Positions 11,025 to 21,789 of a stretch of 64,000 nt of DNA are shown here, one piece after another. The stretch is from Gerris lacustris (lineage: Eukaryota > Arthropoda > Insecta > Hemiptera > Gerridae), in NCBI GenBank assembly GCA_951217055.1, contig OX578277.1:109992514-110056513 (forward strand). Direction: 5' to 3'. Both the position numbers and the translations under genes were made by a program. Positions within the stretch are counted from its first letter, which is position 1. Every line of letters starts with the position of its first letter. The notes under the pieces are model-generated. The model saw only the letters and a list, made by a program, of their open reading frames with translations. It did no database searches and had not been told where the DNA came from.

Positions 11025-14000
11025 TGGCGGTATGCGGTGACGAAACGGCCAACCGCCCATCCTGTTTGTACCTCGCAGATTTGACATCCGGCTGCCGATA
11101 CCTCGTCGATACCGGCGCGGCCGTATCGGTATTACCCGCGAACCACCAAGACCGCCGCAACGGACCACAATCTTCTTCTCTGTTCACCGCAACTGGTTCC
11201 ACAATCCCTACTTACGGACTACGACTTCTTCCTGTCAATGTCGGCCTCCGCCGATCTATGCCGTGGAGGTTCATCCTAGCGGACGTGACGTGCCCTATAC
11301 TTGGTGCTGACTTCCTTCAACACTTTAATCTGCTAGTTGACCTAAAGGGTAGGTGCTTAGTCGATTCAATAACAGGTTTAACCTCAAAGGGGCAAGTAGC
11401 CAAACTACCAACTATCGGGTCCATTCGAGCTATCCCACCCGATATGGCATACACGGACATCTTAGAGCAGTACCCAGAACTTTTCAGGCCAGGTCGGCCA
11501 CCGACCGAGAGCAAAGTTTCGGTCACTCACGTCATCGAAACTAAAGGACCACCTGTCTTCGCCAAGGCTAGGAGACTCTCACCCGAAAAATTAAAAGATG
11601 CCCGACTGGAATTTCAAACTATGTGCGCCCAAGGTATATGCCGTCCATCTAAAAGTCCTTGGGCATCCCCTCTCCACATGGTTAGGAAAAAGGATGGTAC
11701 ATGGTGACCCTGTGGAGACTACAGGGCATTGAACAAATGCACGATTCCCGACCGCTACCCTGTCCCAATAATTGCGGATTTCAACGCGGACATTTGTGGT
11801 TGCCGTATATTCTCGAAACTAGATCTCGTTAAAGCATACCACAATATCCCAGTCGAACAGGCAGACATAGAAAAAACAGCGGTCATCACACCCTTCGGTC
11901 TATTTGAATTTCCCAGAATGCCGTTTGGATTGCGTAACGCGGCGCAAACCTTTCAAAGATTTATGCATCAAATTCTGAGAGGTCTTCCGTTCGCGTTTTC
12001 GTATTTAGACGACATTCTGGTCGCTTCAAAGACCAAAGAGGAACATCGTGAGCACCTTCACAAGATTTTCAATGCACTGCAACAACATGGTCTGTCGGTA
12101 AACATAACGAAATCAGTATTTGGCGTTAACGAGATCGACTTTTTGGGGTACACGGTAAACACGGAGGGTATTCGACCACAGGAAGAAAGGGTCAAAGTCA
12201 TCAAGGAATATCCACTCCCAAAAGAAGTACACCAACTCAGGCGATTCCTTGGTCTGATGAACTTCTATCGGCGTTGTCTACCGGGCACAGCGGGTAAGCA
12301 GAACATCTTATTTGCTCTGATACCGGACAATAGAAAGAAGGACCACCGGATCATCAAGTGGTCAGAAGAGGCCGTTGAAGCTTTTCTCCAACTTAAAAAG
12401 GATCTTGGTAAGGCGGCCCTCCTGGCACACCCCGACCCAGCCCAACCCATCTGCCTCACGGTCGACGCTTCGCTGACTGCAATTGGCGCAGCGCTGCAGC
12501 AACGTCAAGGATCTCGAGTATTGCCTCTGGCCTTCTTCTCACGCAGCCTGAACGATGCACAGAAGAAGTATTCCACGTACGACCGGGAGCTACTGGCGAT
12601 TTATTCTTCAATAAAGCACTTTAGACCAATGCTAGAAGGACGGCAATTCATCATATTCACAGACCATCGGCCCCTCACCACTGCCTTTGACCAAGTGGGC
12701 GAACAAGCTTCGCCAAGGCAGCAGCGGCACCTGGAATTCATTGGTCAGTTCTGTACAGACATCCGCTATATTCCCGGTGAGGAGAACGCAGTTGCTGATG
12801 CGCTTTCGCGAATGACGTCAGTCTCTGCCCTTTCTCTAACCGACACTGACTTTTTTCTGCAACTCGCGGAAGCTCAGCAAAGCGATAAGGACCTAAACTA
12901 CATTCGTAAATCATGGAAGACCTCCTTAGAGCTACACGAAGTACCGATCGGCAGTACTGGGAAGATATTAGTCTGTGATAAAAGCACGGGTTCAGAGCGA
13001 CCATACTTACCCCTAGACTTCCGACGTGGAGTGTTCCATCAACTGCATAGCCAAGCTCATCCAGGGATTAGAGCTACTACAAAGCTGGTGGCAGCACGTT
13101 ATGTTTGGCCGGGCCTCCGTCGCGATATTCGGGAGTGGACTCGGACATGCTTACCTTGTCAGCGGAGCAAGATATACCGCCATACAGTCTCTCCTATCCA
13201 ACCTTTCAAGCTACCAAAGGCAAGGTTCCTCGATATTCATATAGATATAGTTGGACCTCTGCCTCCATCGCAGGGATGCCGTTATCTACTAACCATGGTA
13301 GACCGGTATACCCGGTGGATGGAAGCGACCCCCCTCACTGAAATCACAGCAGAGACTGTCGCTGAAGCGTTTTTTCGAGAGTGGGTTTCGCGCTATGGAG
13401 TTCCCTCGACTGTGGTTACCGACCAGGGCCGGCAATTCGAGTCTGATCTCTTCCGTTGCCTTGGTCAGACTTGTGGATTCGAAAGGAAGAGGACTACTGC
13501 GTACCATCCACAGAGCAACGGTCTGGTAGAGCGGTTTCACAGGACATTAAAAGCATCCCTCATGGCGACACTTTCTACGAACAATGCCACGTGGGCAACA
13601 GCCCTGCCTACCACCCTCCTTGGCCTACGCACGGTAGTGCGAGAAGATTTCGGCTCCGCTGCCTGCGAGCTGGTGTTTGGTCAGCCTCTTCGTTTGCCAG
13701 GGGAATTTTTTGTCAGATCAGAAAATCCACCGCCACAAGCTGAGTTCCTTCGTCGATTGCGAGGTCATTTTAATACAATCCGACCTAAAGCCCCACGCAA
13801 GTCTCAGCCTCGACCAACTTTTATTGACAAAGCACTCAAAGAAGCCACCCACGTCTTCGTGAGAGTGGATGCAGTCAAACCACCCTTATCACCTCCGTAC
13901 GAAGGACCGTACCAGGTGCTGAAACAAGAGGATAAAACGATCACGCTAAACATCAATGGAAAATTAAAAACGGTTAGTATAGATAGAGTGAAACCCTGCC

Positions 14001-14170
14001 ATATGCTCCCACCAATTAAAGACGATATACCGTGTTCAGAGAGCAGCAACACTTCCACCTCCAACTATAGAACTGAGCCTCAAAGCAGTCAAGAAACACA
14101 CCAAGACCAAGACAACATAACGACTCGCTCTGGTCGGAGAGTACGATTTCCAGCACGCTATGATCTCTGA
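11024..14170 (+). pseudogene. pol: Pol polyprotein (PR-RT-RNaseH-IN) with one nonsense codon
   Basis: A single frame, about 1048 codons, interrupted once. Order: aspartic protease with the DTGA motif at about 11110-11121 (DTGAAVSVLPA); reverse transcriptase with FPRMPFGLRNAAQTF and the catalytic YLDD box near 12005; RNase H with TVDAS and the conserved TDHRPL; integrase with an H-H-C-C zinc domain (HSQAHPGI to CLPCQRS), catalytic residues in DIVGPLP, VVTDQGRQFES and HPQSNGLVERFHRT; and a C-terminal GPY/F module (PPYEGPYQVL). The stop TGA at 11705-11707 interrupts the early RT region just before PCGDYRALN, where relatives have arginine; a CGA to TGA change at a CpG is the simplest cause. No frameshift was seen. 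The reading ends in TGA at 14168-14170, next to the polypurine tract. There is no env gene. Confidence 0.9.
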
Positions 14171-14180
14171 GGAGGGGGAA
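14170..14180 (+). promoter_or_regulatory. Polypurine tract
   Basis: AGGAGGGGGAA directly overlaps the pol stop, the normal place of the plus-strand primer. A complete 3' LTR would therefore begin near 14181. Confidence 0.75.
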
Positions 14181-14348
14181 TTCTCTAGCGGCGACACAAG
14201 CATCATTGAGATATCTACTTCGGTAATATCTCCAGGTTCTGTCACCTCTAGAGTTTTTTCTTCCTCCTTCATTATTGACTTTTGGTCTGTCAAGTTTTGT
14301 TTTTACTGTCAGTGTATTTTTTCCTGTTTCATATAAAATATATAAATG
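14181..14348 (+). other. U3-like segment present only at the 3' end
   Basis: Lies between the polypurine tract and the 45-bp repeat and includes a TATA box (TATAAAA, 14332-14338). It has no counterpart at the 5' end, where family-A sequence directly touches the 45-bp repeat. If it is U3, the 5' LTR lacks U3. Confidence 0.6.
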
Positions 14349-14393
14349 TGTTAATGTTCCAAATATTATAAAGAGTAGCTTTTAACTTCTACA
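14349..14393 (+). repeat. 3' terminal direct repeat (45 bp)
   Basis: Same 45 bases as 10061-10105, followed directly by the CCCC target duplication. Confidence 0.85.
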
Positions 14394-15185
14394 CCCCGTT
14401 TATTTAATGTGTCAACATTATTTTGATTTTTTACATTAATAAAAAGTGTCAATTTAGCCAAAGTTAAAGATGGCAGACGGTTAAAATTAATCTCGGACTA
14501 TCTACGGGTTACTTTCGATGAACTATAAAAAATGTCAAACAAATCAGATAAGTACTTTTGAAGTTATAGGTGTAAACAAATGTATGTTTGTGCGCATGTG
14601 GAAGAGAAACAAATGAGCGCAGAAGGCTGAAACTTATATGGGACCAACAATGAGCTAATTATGACCTACCATAAACATTTCATTAGAATCGGACGTGCAG
14701 TTTTTAAGATAAGAATTCAAAAATTGATACACAAAAAAACAGACAGACAGAGAGACCGACAGACAGACATAAAGACCAACAGGTAGACGGACAGACAGAA
14801 CGACAGACAGGCAAAACGACAGACAGCCAGAACGACAGACAGACAGAACGACAGACAGACAGAACGACAGACAGGCAGAACGACAGACAGACAGAACGAC
14901 AGAAAGGCAGAACGACAGACAGGCAGAACGACAGACAGAACGACAGACAGACAGAACGACAGAAAGGCAGAACGACAGACAGGCAGAACGACAGACAGAC
15001 AGAACGACAGACAGACAGAACGACAGACAGACAGAACGACAGACAGACAGAACGACAGAAAGGCAGAACGACAGACAGGCAGAACTACAGACAGAACGAC
15101 AGACAGACAGACTCGGAACCAAAAAATGTTCCCTGATTCTTAAACGGATTTCAGTCATGGAATTTTTTAAATCGGAACCATAAAA
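14394..15185 (+). repeat. Family-A dispersed repeat, 3' part
   Basis: Continues the copy begun at 9946. Diagnostic words: ATGTATGTTTGTGCGCATGT, GGAAGAGAAACAAATGAGCG, CTTATATGGGACCAACAATG, AATCGGACGTG, and the end GGAATTTTTTAAATCGGAACC. Other copies: 19715-19985, 25068-25690, 44797-45335, 48895-49110, 61990-62935. No TIR or coding region; classification unknown. Confidence 0.75.
14738..15115. repeat. CAGACAGAACGA-type minisatellite inside family A
   Basis: GACAGACAGAACGACAGACA repeats with variants CAGGCAGAACGA and CAGAAAGGCAGAACGA. Other family-A copies have only two or three GACAGACAGAC units here, so the array expanded from the repeat's own sequence. The minus-strand Cys/Leu/Ser-rich open frame is an artefact. 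Confidence 0.9.
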
Positions 15186-15348
15186 TAATTTTGTTCTTCA
15201 GAACGATCTGAATAAAAACACTTAAAAACAAAATAAAAACACTTAAAAAGGATAGTAAAATTATATTTTAGACAATGGGCAAAATAAATTGGTAGTGCGT
15301 GAAGTCTTACGTAAAAAGGGTTTCATTGGTCTAAACATGAAATTAGTA

Positions 15349-16330
15349 AAGGATAACACAAATAGTCTCTCCACGTAAATTGTTAAAATTTTTTATTGCC
15401 AAAGCAGCTTTCAGCCTTCAAAAGGCCATCATCAGTGCCTAAGAACAAACCAAACAATATCGAGCTAAGCACAAACTACATGATAATTAACACTAACAAA
15501 CATAAAAACACAGGTAGGCAACTAATTTAAAAACTTTTAAAGCTTAACATAACCAAGAAGGCAAAAGAATAACAAGAAAAAGTCAAATGAATACTCAATC
15601 GAATAAAGCTAAAATTAACAGTCAAGTAATAAAATAAAAAATATAAAAAAAAAAAAAAATAATAATAAAAAAAATAATAATAATAAAATAAAAAAATAAA
15701 TATAAAGCTCAAGCTATAGCTCACCTATTGTGGCCAAAGAAAGAGGAAGAAAAAAAAAAAAAGGTTACATAATAAAATGAATTAGGTGAGTGGTGAGTCT
15801 ATTTCATGTCGGAGATCGACATAAGACTGACGCGAGAGGGTAGGGAGGCCAGAGTCCTTATCAGTGACGAACGATTTTATTATGTAACCTTTTTTTTTTC
15901 TTCCTCTTTCTTTGTCCACAATAGGTGAGCTATAGCTTGAGCTTTATATTTATTTTTTTATTTTATTATTATTTTTTTTTTTTTTTTTATATTTTTATTT
16001 TTTTTATTTTTTATTTTATTACTTGACTGTTAATTTTAGCTTTATTCGATTGAGTATTCATTTGACTTTTTCTTGTTATTCTTTCGCCTTCTTGGTTATG
16101 TTAAGCTTTAAAAGTTTTTAAATTAGTTGCCTACCTGTGTTTTTATGTTTGTTAGTGTTAATTATCATGTAGTTTGTGCTTAGCTCGATATTGTTTGGTT
16201 TGTTCTTAGGCACTGATGATGGCCTTTTGAAGGCTGAAAGCTGCTTTGGCAATAAAAAATTTTAACAATTTACGTGGAGAGACTATTTGTGTTATCCTTT
16301 ATGATGACCTCCATTTACGCTCTTAGATCT
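15349..16330. mobile_element. Near-perfect fold-back element with 12-bp target duplication
   Basis: Arms of about 430 bp (15349-15780 and 15873-16301) are almost perfect inverted copies around a ~95-bp spacer, followed by a 29-bp unpaired tail to 16330. ATGAAATTAGTA occurs directly at both borders (15337-15348, 16331-16342). Poly-A/poly-T tracts in the arms differ in length. A target duplication of 12 bp with head-to-head copies fits target-primed retrotransposition, as in Penelope-like or LINE elements, better than a MITE. No coding sequence. Confidence 0.8.
16213..16250 (+). other. Hammerhead-like core in right arm
   Basis: CTGATGA (16213-16219), a stem GGCC/GGCT closed by TTTTGAA, then GAAA (16236-16239). 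This is the order of a hammerhead core, but one T lies between CTGATGA and the stem and no clear stem III/cleavage triplet is visible. The left arm holds the complement near 15412-15440. Confidence 0.35.
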
Positions 16331-16339
16331 ATGAAATTA

Positions 16340-17012
16340 GTAGTTGGGGAGGGGGGGGGGGATTTGGATGTTTTTGACAAAATGGCGTAGAAAATTAAAC
16401 GCTTTCCACAAGTGTTTTATATTTTTGTAATCTACTCTTCAATACCTTTCATTTAATACCTCACTCAAAATTTTAAAAAAATATTTTTTTTCCCGTGACA
16501 TCAATCAGCCGCCATCTTGGATTCCCAGTTAATCCGACCAATTTGCTATTCTTATTTTTTCTTTGGCCTATCAGACCACACATTTTGCATATTTTTCTAT
16601 ATTTTTAGTAAGAGCGGAGATATAGTTTTAGGGGGGGGGGGACAAGCTAAATGTCGATGTTTTTTGACAAAATGGCGCCGAAAATTGAACACTTTCCCTA
16701 AGTTATATATATATTTGTAATCTACTCTTTGATACCTTTCATTTGATACCCCACTTAAAATTTAAAAAAAATATTTTTTTCGCATGACGTGAGTTATCTG
16801 CCATTTTGGATTTTAACAGCTGATAATTTTAAGTTCGCTATATTTTTCCTGTGTGCGCGTCAAAACGATCTTTAATATTGGAAAGTTTCACATTTCTCTC
16901 TCTTTTTATTCAAAAGTTATTGGAACCGTACAGAGTGACAGACAGACAGACAGACACATGAACGAAACTATAAGGGTTTCTTTTTTTGGTTTTACCAACG
17001 AAACCCTAAAAA
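16340..17012 (+). repeat. Family-B dispersed repeat
   Basis: Two tandem halves each begin with a G-run and TTTTTGACAAAATGGCG and contain TCTACTCTT.GATACCTTTC. The end is a GACA run, GAACGAAACTATAAGGGTTTC and AACGAAACCCTAAA, which pair as a terminal hairpin. Other copies: 19258-19612, 30780-32750 (nested). Confidence 0.7.
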
Positions 17013-17144
17013 GATAACCAAGCACGCTATCTTCTATCTTCTATCTTCTATCAATGAAAATAAGAAGAAATCTTATTGTGTTTTCATTTTCTTATTTTTA
17101 AGTGGGATATTAACTCTAGTAAGTTGGCACTCTTGTTTTTTTAA

Positions 17145-17725
17145 AAAAATAGTACATTACGCGTCGAGTGCGGAAAGTAGCATTTTGCATGCGAGTGTGG
17201 AGTTTGCACCCGAGCGACAGCGAGGGTTGTAAAACCACACGAGCAATGCAAAATGCCGTTTTCGCACGAGTTGCGTACCGTACTTTATCTACGATTGTTA
17301 GATTTAAATAATAAATACAGAAAAAAATAAACTTGCTGTATGTAAGTTCGTATCTCTCTCTTGATAAAGATGGGATTAATTCTTGAGTTGTATTTTTTGC
17401 CGAATTAATTATTTCTGGAGGAGTATTATTCTCCACATTTTCGTCAAAGTCACTTGATTCACTTATTGTTTTTCACTAAAAACTCGATATAAACAGTTAT
17501 TTTAATAAAAGAACTGCAAATTAGTTTTGTTAAATGTAAACAAACTTGCTAATCGTGCGTAAAGCTGAAGAATTCCTCTTCTTTACCGCACACTGTGTGG
17601 TAAAGAAGAGGAATTGTTCAGTTCTATAAGACGCGCATGCGCAATGAATACAAGTACGTAAATAATCACTTTCTACGCATCTAAACAAAGATATAATGTT
17701 TATATTTCTTATCAATCGTAGATAA
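17145..17725. repeat. Family-C dispersed repeat with internal hairpin
   Basis: Matches 50262-50815: TTACGCGTCGAGTGCGGAAA, GTAGCATTTTGCATGCGAGT, GCGTACCGTACTTTATCTA, ACGCGCATGCGC and the end ATCGTAGATAAAA. At 17571-17616 GAATTCCTCTTCTTTACCGC pairs with its complement in a ~20-bp stem. Confidence 0.75.
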
Positions 17726-18664
17726 AATAACTTGTTAAAACAAACATCCTCGTTAACTTAGTGAGACAATGGTAACGAATTCTTTTATAAACAATCTCAA
17801 GAACTTAAAAAAAATCTTTATATCTTCTATGGTGATTAAAAAAAATCACTTTTTGAATAGAAACAGAAAGTTATTCTAAGAAATTAGGGAAATGTATTTC
17901 TTTTGGTTTTGTTCTCTCAGTTGCTTTGTTAATCCTTTGACTCCATTGTTTCTTAACAATAACAATTAAAGTCTTAAGGAGTTTATTATGATTTTGTTTG
18001 GTTGCGGCCTTTGTACTCTAATGAGGAGATATTTTATGATTAAATTTGTGGTATTTTTATTGTTTTTTCAAACAATGATCCATTTAAAACAATGGTAGAT
18101 TTAAAGTCATTATGCTAAAAAGATTTGTTTTTCTTTTTTTGGTCCAAAATCTTCAGTTTAACTTTGCTTTCGATCTTCGAGGAAACGGAAGTATTATGAT
18201 CATTCTTAAAATACTATTTTCTTAATTTATAATAATAATATTTTTCAACTACAATATGTTTCAGTCATGCGCGAAGATTTTTGTTCACGTGACTATGTTG
18301 TTTTGTGTATTAAAGCCCATATTTAATTTGGGTGATGTGTGGGAGAAAATTTTTAATTAAAAAATAATTTATTTTCCGAAGAAACTTACTCTTTATAAAA
18401 TATCCTGCTTGTTATTAAATAAAGATTTATATTTGGTATTAATTATTGTTCAAAAAAGAACCCTGTACCCAAAACGTACAATTATATTTATTAAATCGTA
18501 CAAGAGGAAACCGGACAAAATAACGACTATTAAAAATAAAAACGTATTCATTATAATTCTGTTCAGTTACTATTCTAAATTTTTTTATTACGTCAAAATG
18601 TCAAAATTCGAATTAGAAAAATCTCATCCCACCATTTATAAAAAGTTAACTTTGTCTACTTCTA
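17726..18664. other. AT-rich spacer
   Basis: No exon-like sequence or clear repeat was seen. The + strand frame 18409-18672 is Lys/Ile-rich and unlike a real protein. Confidence 0.35.
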
Positions 18665-18665
18665 A

Positions 18666-19205
18666 TAAATAAGGTTGTCAAAATTATTGACAAAAGAACA
18701 AAAGATTAAACAAAAAGGGAATAAAAAATACTAATAATTTTCTTCACAGTTGTCATAATTATTGACAAAGAACAATAGATTAAACAAATAGAGAATGGTT
18801 TCAAAATGATTGACATGAGAACAATTGATTAAACAAATAGAGAAAAATAAAAAACATTAATTTACTTAACTGTCAATATGGCTGACACTAAAACAATATA
18901 TTACACAAATAAGAAATTATTGAACACTAATAATTTTCTACACAGGAGTCAAAATTATTGACAAGACAGCAATAGATTATACAAATAGGGAATTAATAAA
19001 ATCTATAATTTTCTTCACAGTAGTCATAATGATTGACAAAGGAACAATTGGTTCAACAAATAGAGAAAAACAAAAAAAAACATTAATTTACTTTACTGGT
19101 GTCAAAATTGGTGAAAATAGAACAGTAGATGAAACAAATATCGAATTAATAAAAACTAATAATTCTTTTCACAGTTGTCAAAATGATTGACAAAAGAACA
19201 ATAGA
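18666..19205 (+). repeat. Degenerate tandem array, about 8 units of ~76 bp
   Basis: Units are built on TTGTCAAAATTATTGACAAA, AGAACAATAGATTAAACAAA and a block ending TTTTCTTCACAG. Most spacings are 75-77 bp with two shortened units (about 57-62 bp). Confidence 0.75.
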
Positions 19206-19257
19206 ATTGAATTAATAAATTATTTCATAATTTTAGGACATGCAATTTTTGAATTTG

Positions 19258-19612
19258 TTTAGAGGGGGGGGGGGGGGGGATTTTTGGAGCTAAAATCACA
19301 ACATTAGTGGTTAAAAGATCAATACTCATGAAATGTTATATATTTTTGTAATCTACTCTTCTGTATCTTTCATTTGATACCTCTCTCGAAAATTTTAAAA
19401 ATATAGAGTAGTACATTATTGCGCATTACGCATGCGTATATTCAATGTTAAACTTATCTTTATTTTTCCTATGTGTGGGTCAAAAGGTTACTGCAATATT
19501 TTAAATTAGAACTCTCTAGCGTGATTGATTCGGGGGGTATGAACAAAAGTTCGACGGACAGACACATCACCCTCGGCATAAGGGTTTCAAGGATGACCTA
19601 CGAAACCCTAAA
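19258..19612 (+). repeat. Family-B repeat, internally deleted
   Basis: Begins with a run of G at 19263, contains TCATTTGATACCTCTCTCG, and ends CATAAGGGTTTCAAGGATGA and CGAAACCCTAAA. Confidence 0.6.
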
Positions 19613-19714
19613 ACGTTTACTATGTGTTAACTGAGTCTCCGGTAGCTCATCACTAAAGTCTGCACTTTTCGTCCAGATGGTCTGGCTTCAATTCTCGAAT
19701 CCGGCTCGAAGCTG

Positions 19715-19985
19715 AAAATAAATGTTTGTTTGTGCACATGTGGAAGAGAAAAAATGGATGCTGGAGGTTGAAAATTATATGGGACTAACAATTGGCTAAT
19801 TATGACCAAATATCGAAATTTCATTAAAATCGGAAAAGTAGTATAAAGATATGTTGATTCGCTAAATTCGAGTGACATATAGCCACGGAAACAAACGCGT
19901 CCTGTCCCCTAATGTCTGAAACGGATTTTTGTCTTGGAATTTTTGAAATCGGAGCCATAAAAAACAAATTGTTCTCTTAATCTTA
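19715..19985 (+). repeat. Family-A repeat, 5'-truncated
   Basis: Contains AAATGTTTGTTTGTGCACAT, GGAAGAGAAAAAATGGATGC, TATATGGGACTAACAATTGG and GGAATTTTTGAAATCGGAGC. Confidence 0.65.
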
Positions 19986-20078
19986 GCTTTCGTAACCTTC
20001 TTAAGCTAAGATGCAAAATTAATTGTAGAAGATAAAACTATTATTGAAAATAACATTTTATTTCTTATATATTTGCAG

Positions 20079-20215
20079 GTTCGATGTAGCAGTTCTAAAA
20101 TTGGACAGGCCAGTACAGTATATGCCTCATATCTCTCCTATATGCTTACCTACCAAGGGAGAAGACTTCTTAGGACAGTTTGGCTGGGCAGCAGGCTGGG
20201 GCGCACTTCAGCCAG
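20079..20215 (+). CDS. Serine protease exon with catalytic aspartate
   Basis: Acceptor TATATTTGCAG ends at 20078 and donor GTAATG starts at 20216. The exon opens with the last base of a codon and then reads FDVAVLKLDRPVQYM, HISPICLP and GWAAGWG. The D of FDVAVLKL is the catalytic Asp102 of chymotrypsin-fold S1A proteases, and GWAAGWG is the strand before the autolysis loop. The exon ends after one base of the next codon, which joins in phase with 20572. The His57 exon and any signal peptide or clip domain should lie upstream; none was found between 14400 and 20078, so the intron is long or the exon is divergent. The product is presumably secreted. Confidence 0.9.
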
Positions 20216-20267
20216 GTAATGCATCTTTTAACAAATTTAACAAAGAAAGAACTGTAACAGTAGAGTA

Positions 20268-20465
20268 AGATGGTTAGCGCGTACTCACAAACTCTCGCCT
20301 GGAACCAAAGTCATTATTAATATTCCAGGTGATGGTTCGAATCCCAGGTAGGGAAGACATGTTTTCACACAGATTATCAAATCAAGGGGTGTGCAAATTG
20401 GCGTCCAGCAGGGCGTTTATTGGCTTTGTCGTCAGGTTTCGACCCCACGCCATCAGCCAATATAT
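20268..20465 (+). repeat. tRNA-derived SINE in protease intron
   Basis: Box A-like TGGTTAGCGCGTAC (20270) and box B GGTTCGAATCC (20334), followed by TTTCACACAGATTAT and a body that recurs at 43718-43800. Confidence 0.6.
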
Positions 20466-20571
20466 TTTAATGTACCAATTTTTACATTCTTACATTTTTT
20501 TATGGCTATAGAATATAATATACATATTTAAAAAGAAAAAAAATGTTTAATTTACTTTTTATCTGATGTAG

Positions 20572-20729
20572 GATCTCGATTGAGGCCGAAGACACTGCAG
20601 GCTGTAGATGTTCCCGTGATAGACAACAGACTTTGTGAAAGATGGCACAGGTCCAACGGTATTAACCTTGTCATTTATGATGAAATGATGTGCGCTGGAT
20701 ATAGGGGAGGTGGTAAAGACTCCTGCCAG
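20572..20729 (+). CDS. Serine protease exon with trypsin specificity residue
   Basis: Acceptor CTGATGTAG, donor GTAAAT after CAG at 20729. The first two bases complete a glycine codon with the previous exon. It reads LRPKTLQAVDVPVID, LCERWH and MMCAGYRGGGKDSCQ. The Asp in KDSCQ corresponds to Asp189 at the base of the S1 pocket, so cleavage after Arg or Lys is predicted. The exon ends in phase 0 immediately before the catalytic serine block. Confidence 0.92.
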
Positions 20730-21789
20730 GTAAATTTATAATATCATAACTAAATTACATGTTTTTGAATTTTATAAAAATAATGTAAATTTTACTTAAT
20801 TTTGGGTCATATTACCCAAGCAGACTTTCTAAAATATGGACTTGAAAATTTTTTCTGGTAACCACTAAGTAGATTTTATACAGGGGTTAGACTAACTGAG
20901 GGGCTAGCGAAGTACACTTAATTAAAAATAATACAACTAAAATAAAAATACCCGGTTCGAATTCCAGAGAAGTAAGTCATTTTTCACAATGATCATCGGG
21001 TATTTATGAGATGTAGCATATTCCCCCATCTTATTGTAACTTAGTACATTGGGATGTCCCTTATTTTTATTTAGAGACATCAATTATTACTGAAAAGCCC
21101 ATTTTAATGTAACGTTAGTTGGAATTCAATGTTCATTTAGAACATAATAACATTTAAACTATAAACATTTGCCTGAGAGTAAAGAATTTAAGTCGAACCT
21201 ACCTGTATTAAACATTAGCTTTGTATATTCTTAGTATATAAGTTAATGTAGCTATGAGAAATTTAAAACATTCTTCTTTGAGGCCAGAAAATACCACAAG
21301 AAGATAGGAAATATTTCAAATTGCGTTGGTTCTGATATTAAATACCAAATAGATCTGAAAAAGATTAACTTGTGGAAATTTGAAAATTAGCAGAGTTTGG
21401 TTGGAGTTTTATTCTCTATGAGATAATTCATTTTTGTTTTGAGAGTCAACTATATGTTTACTATTTTTTGTGTCTTTAGGGGTTTTAATAAAATAAAAAA
21501 AGAGCTAACACATTTGCTTTGCTTTTTTATATCTATTTATTAGGTAATATTTCATCTCTCTTTTTGAGATATTTTCAAACCTGCATATTAGCGATATTAT
21601 ATATAAAAAGAGTCATAATAAATTACATAAAAGTAACTCGTCAAACAAATTTAAAATATACTGTCAAAGAATTTGAGATTAAACTATGAGTCATGGTCAT
21701 GCAGTGCTCTCTGATCCATGACTCTCTTAACTATATGGTTTACACAGCTGATTGAGAGACACGCAAACCCCCTGATAATTATTATGGTG

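Larger units (their letters stand above)
10061..14393 (+). mobile_element. Gypsy-type LTR retrotransposon, CsRn1 lineage
   Basis: Bounded by CCCC on both sides (10057-10060 and 14394-14397). Uninterrupted family-A copies read TTGTTTCCCCCGTTTTT at this point, so the insertion site is unambiguous. Inside are a primer-binding site, gag, pol and a polypurine tract in standard order. The CHCC gag knuckle, the tRNA-Trp-type primer site and the GPY/F module of integrase point to the CsRn1 lineage. Pol has one in-frame stop, so this copy is not autonomous as it stands. Confidence 0.9.

Noticed and set aside
14655..15158. A Cys/Leu/Ser-rich 167-residue protein
   Set aside because: Translation of the GACAGACAGAAC minisatellite inside a dispersed repeat.
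16213..16250. A canonical hammerhead ribozyme
   Set aside because: An unpaired T follows CTGATGA and stem III with an NUH cleavage site is not evident; kept only as a hammerhead-like core.
20329..20511. A separate small gene in the protease intron
   Set aside because: The frame lies on a SINE with pol III boxes.
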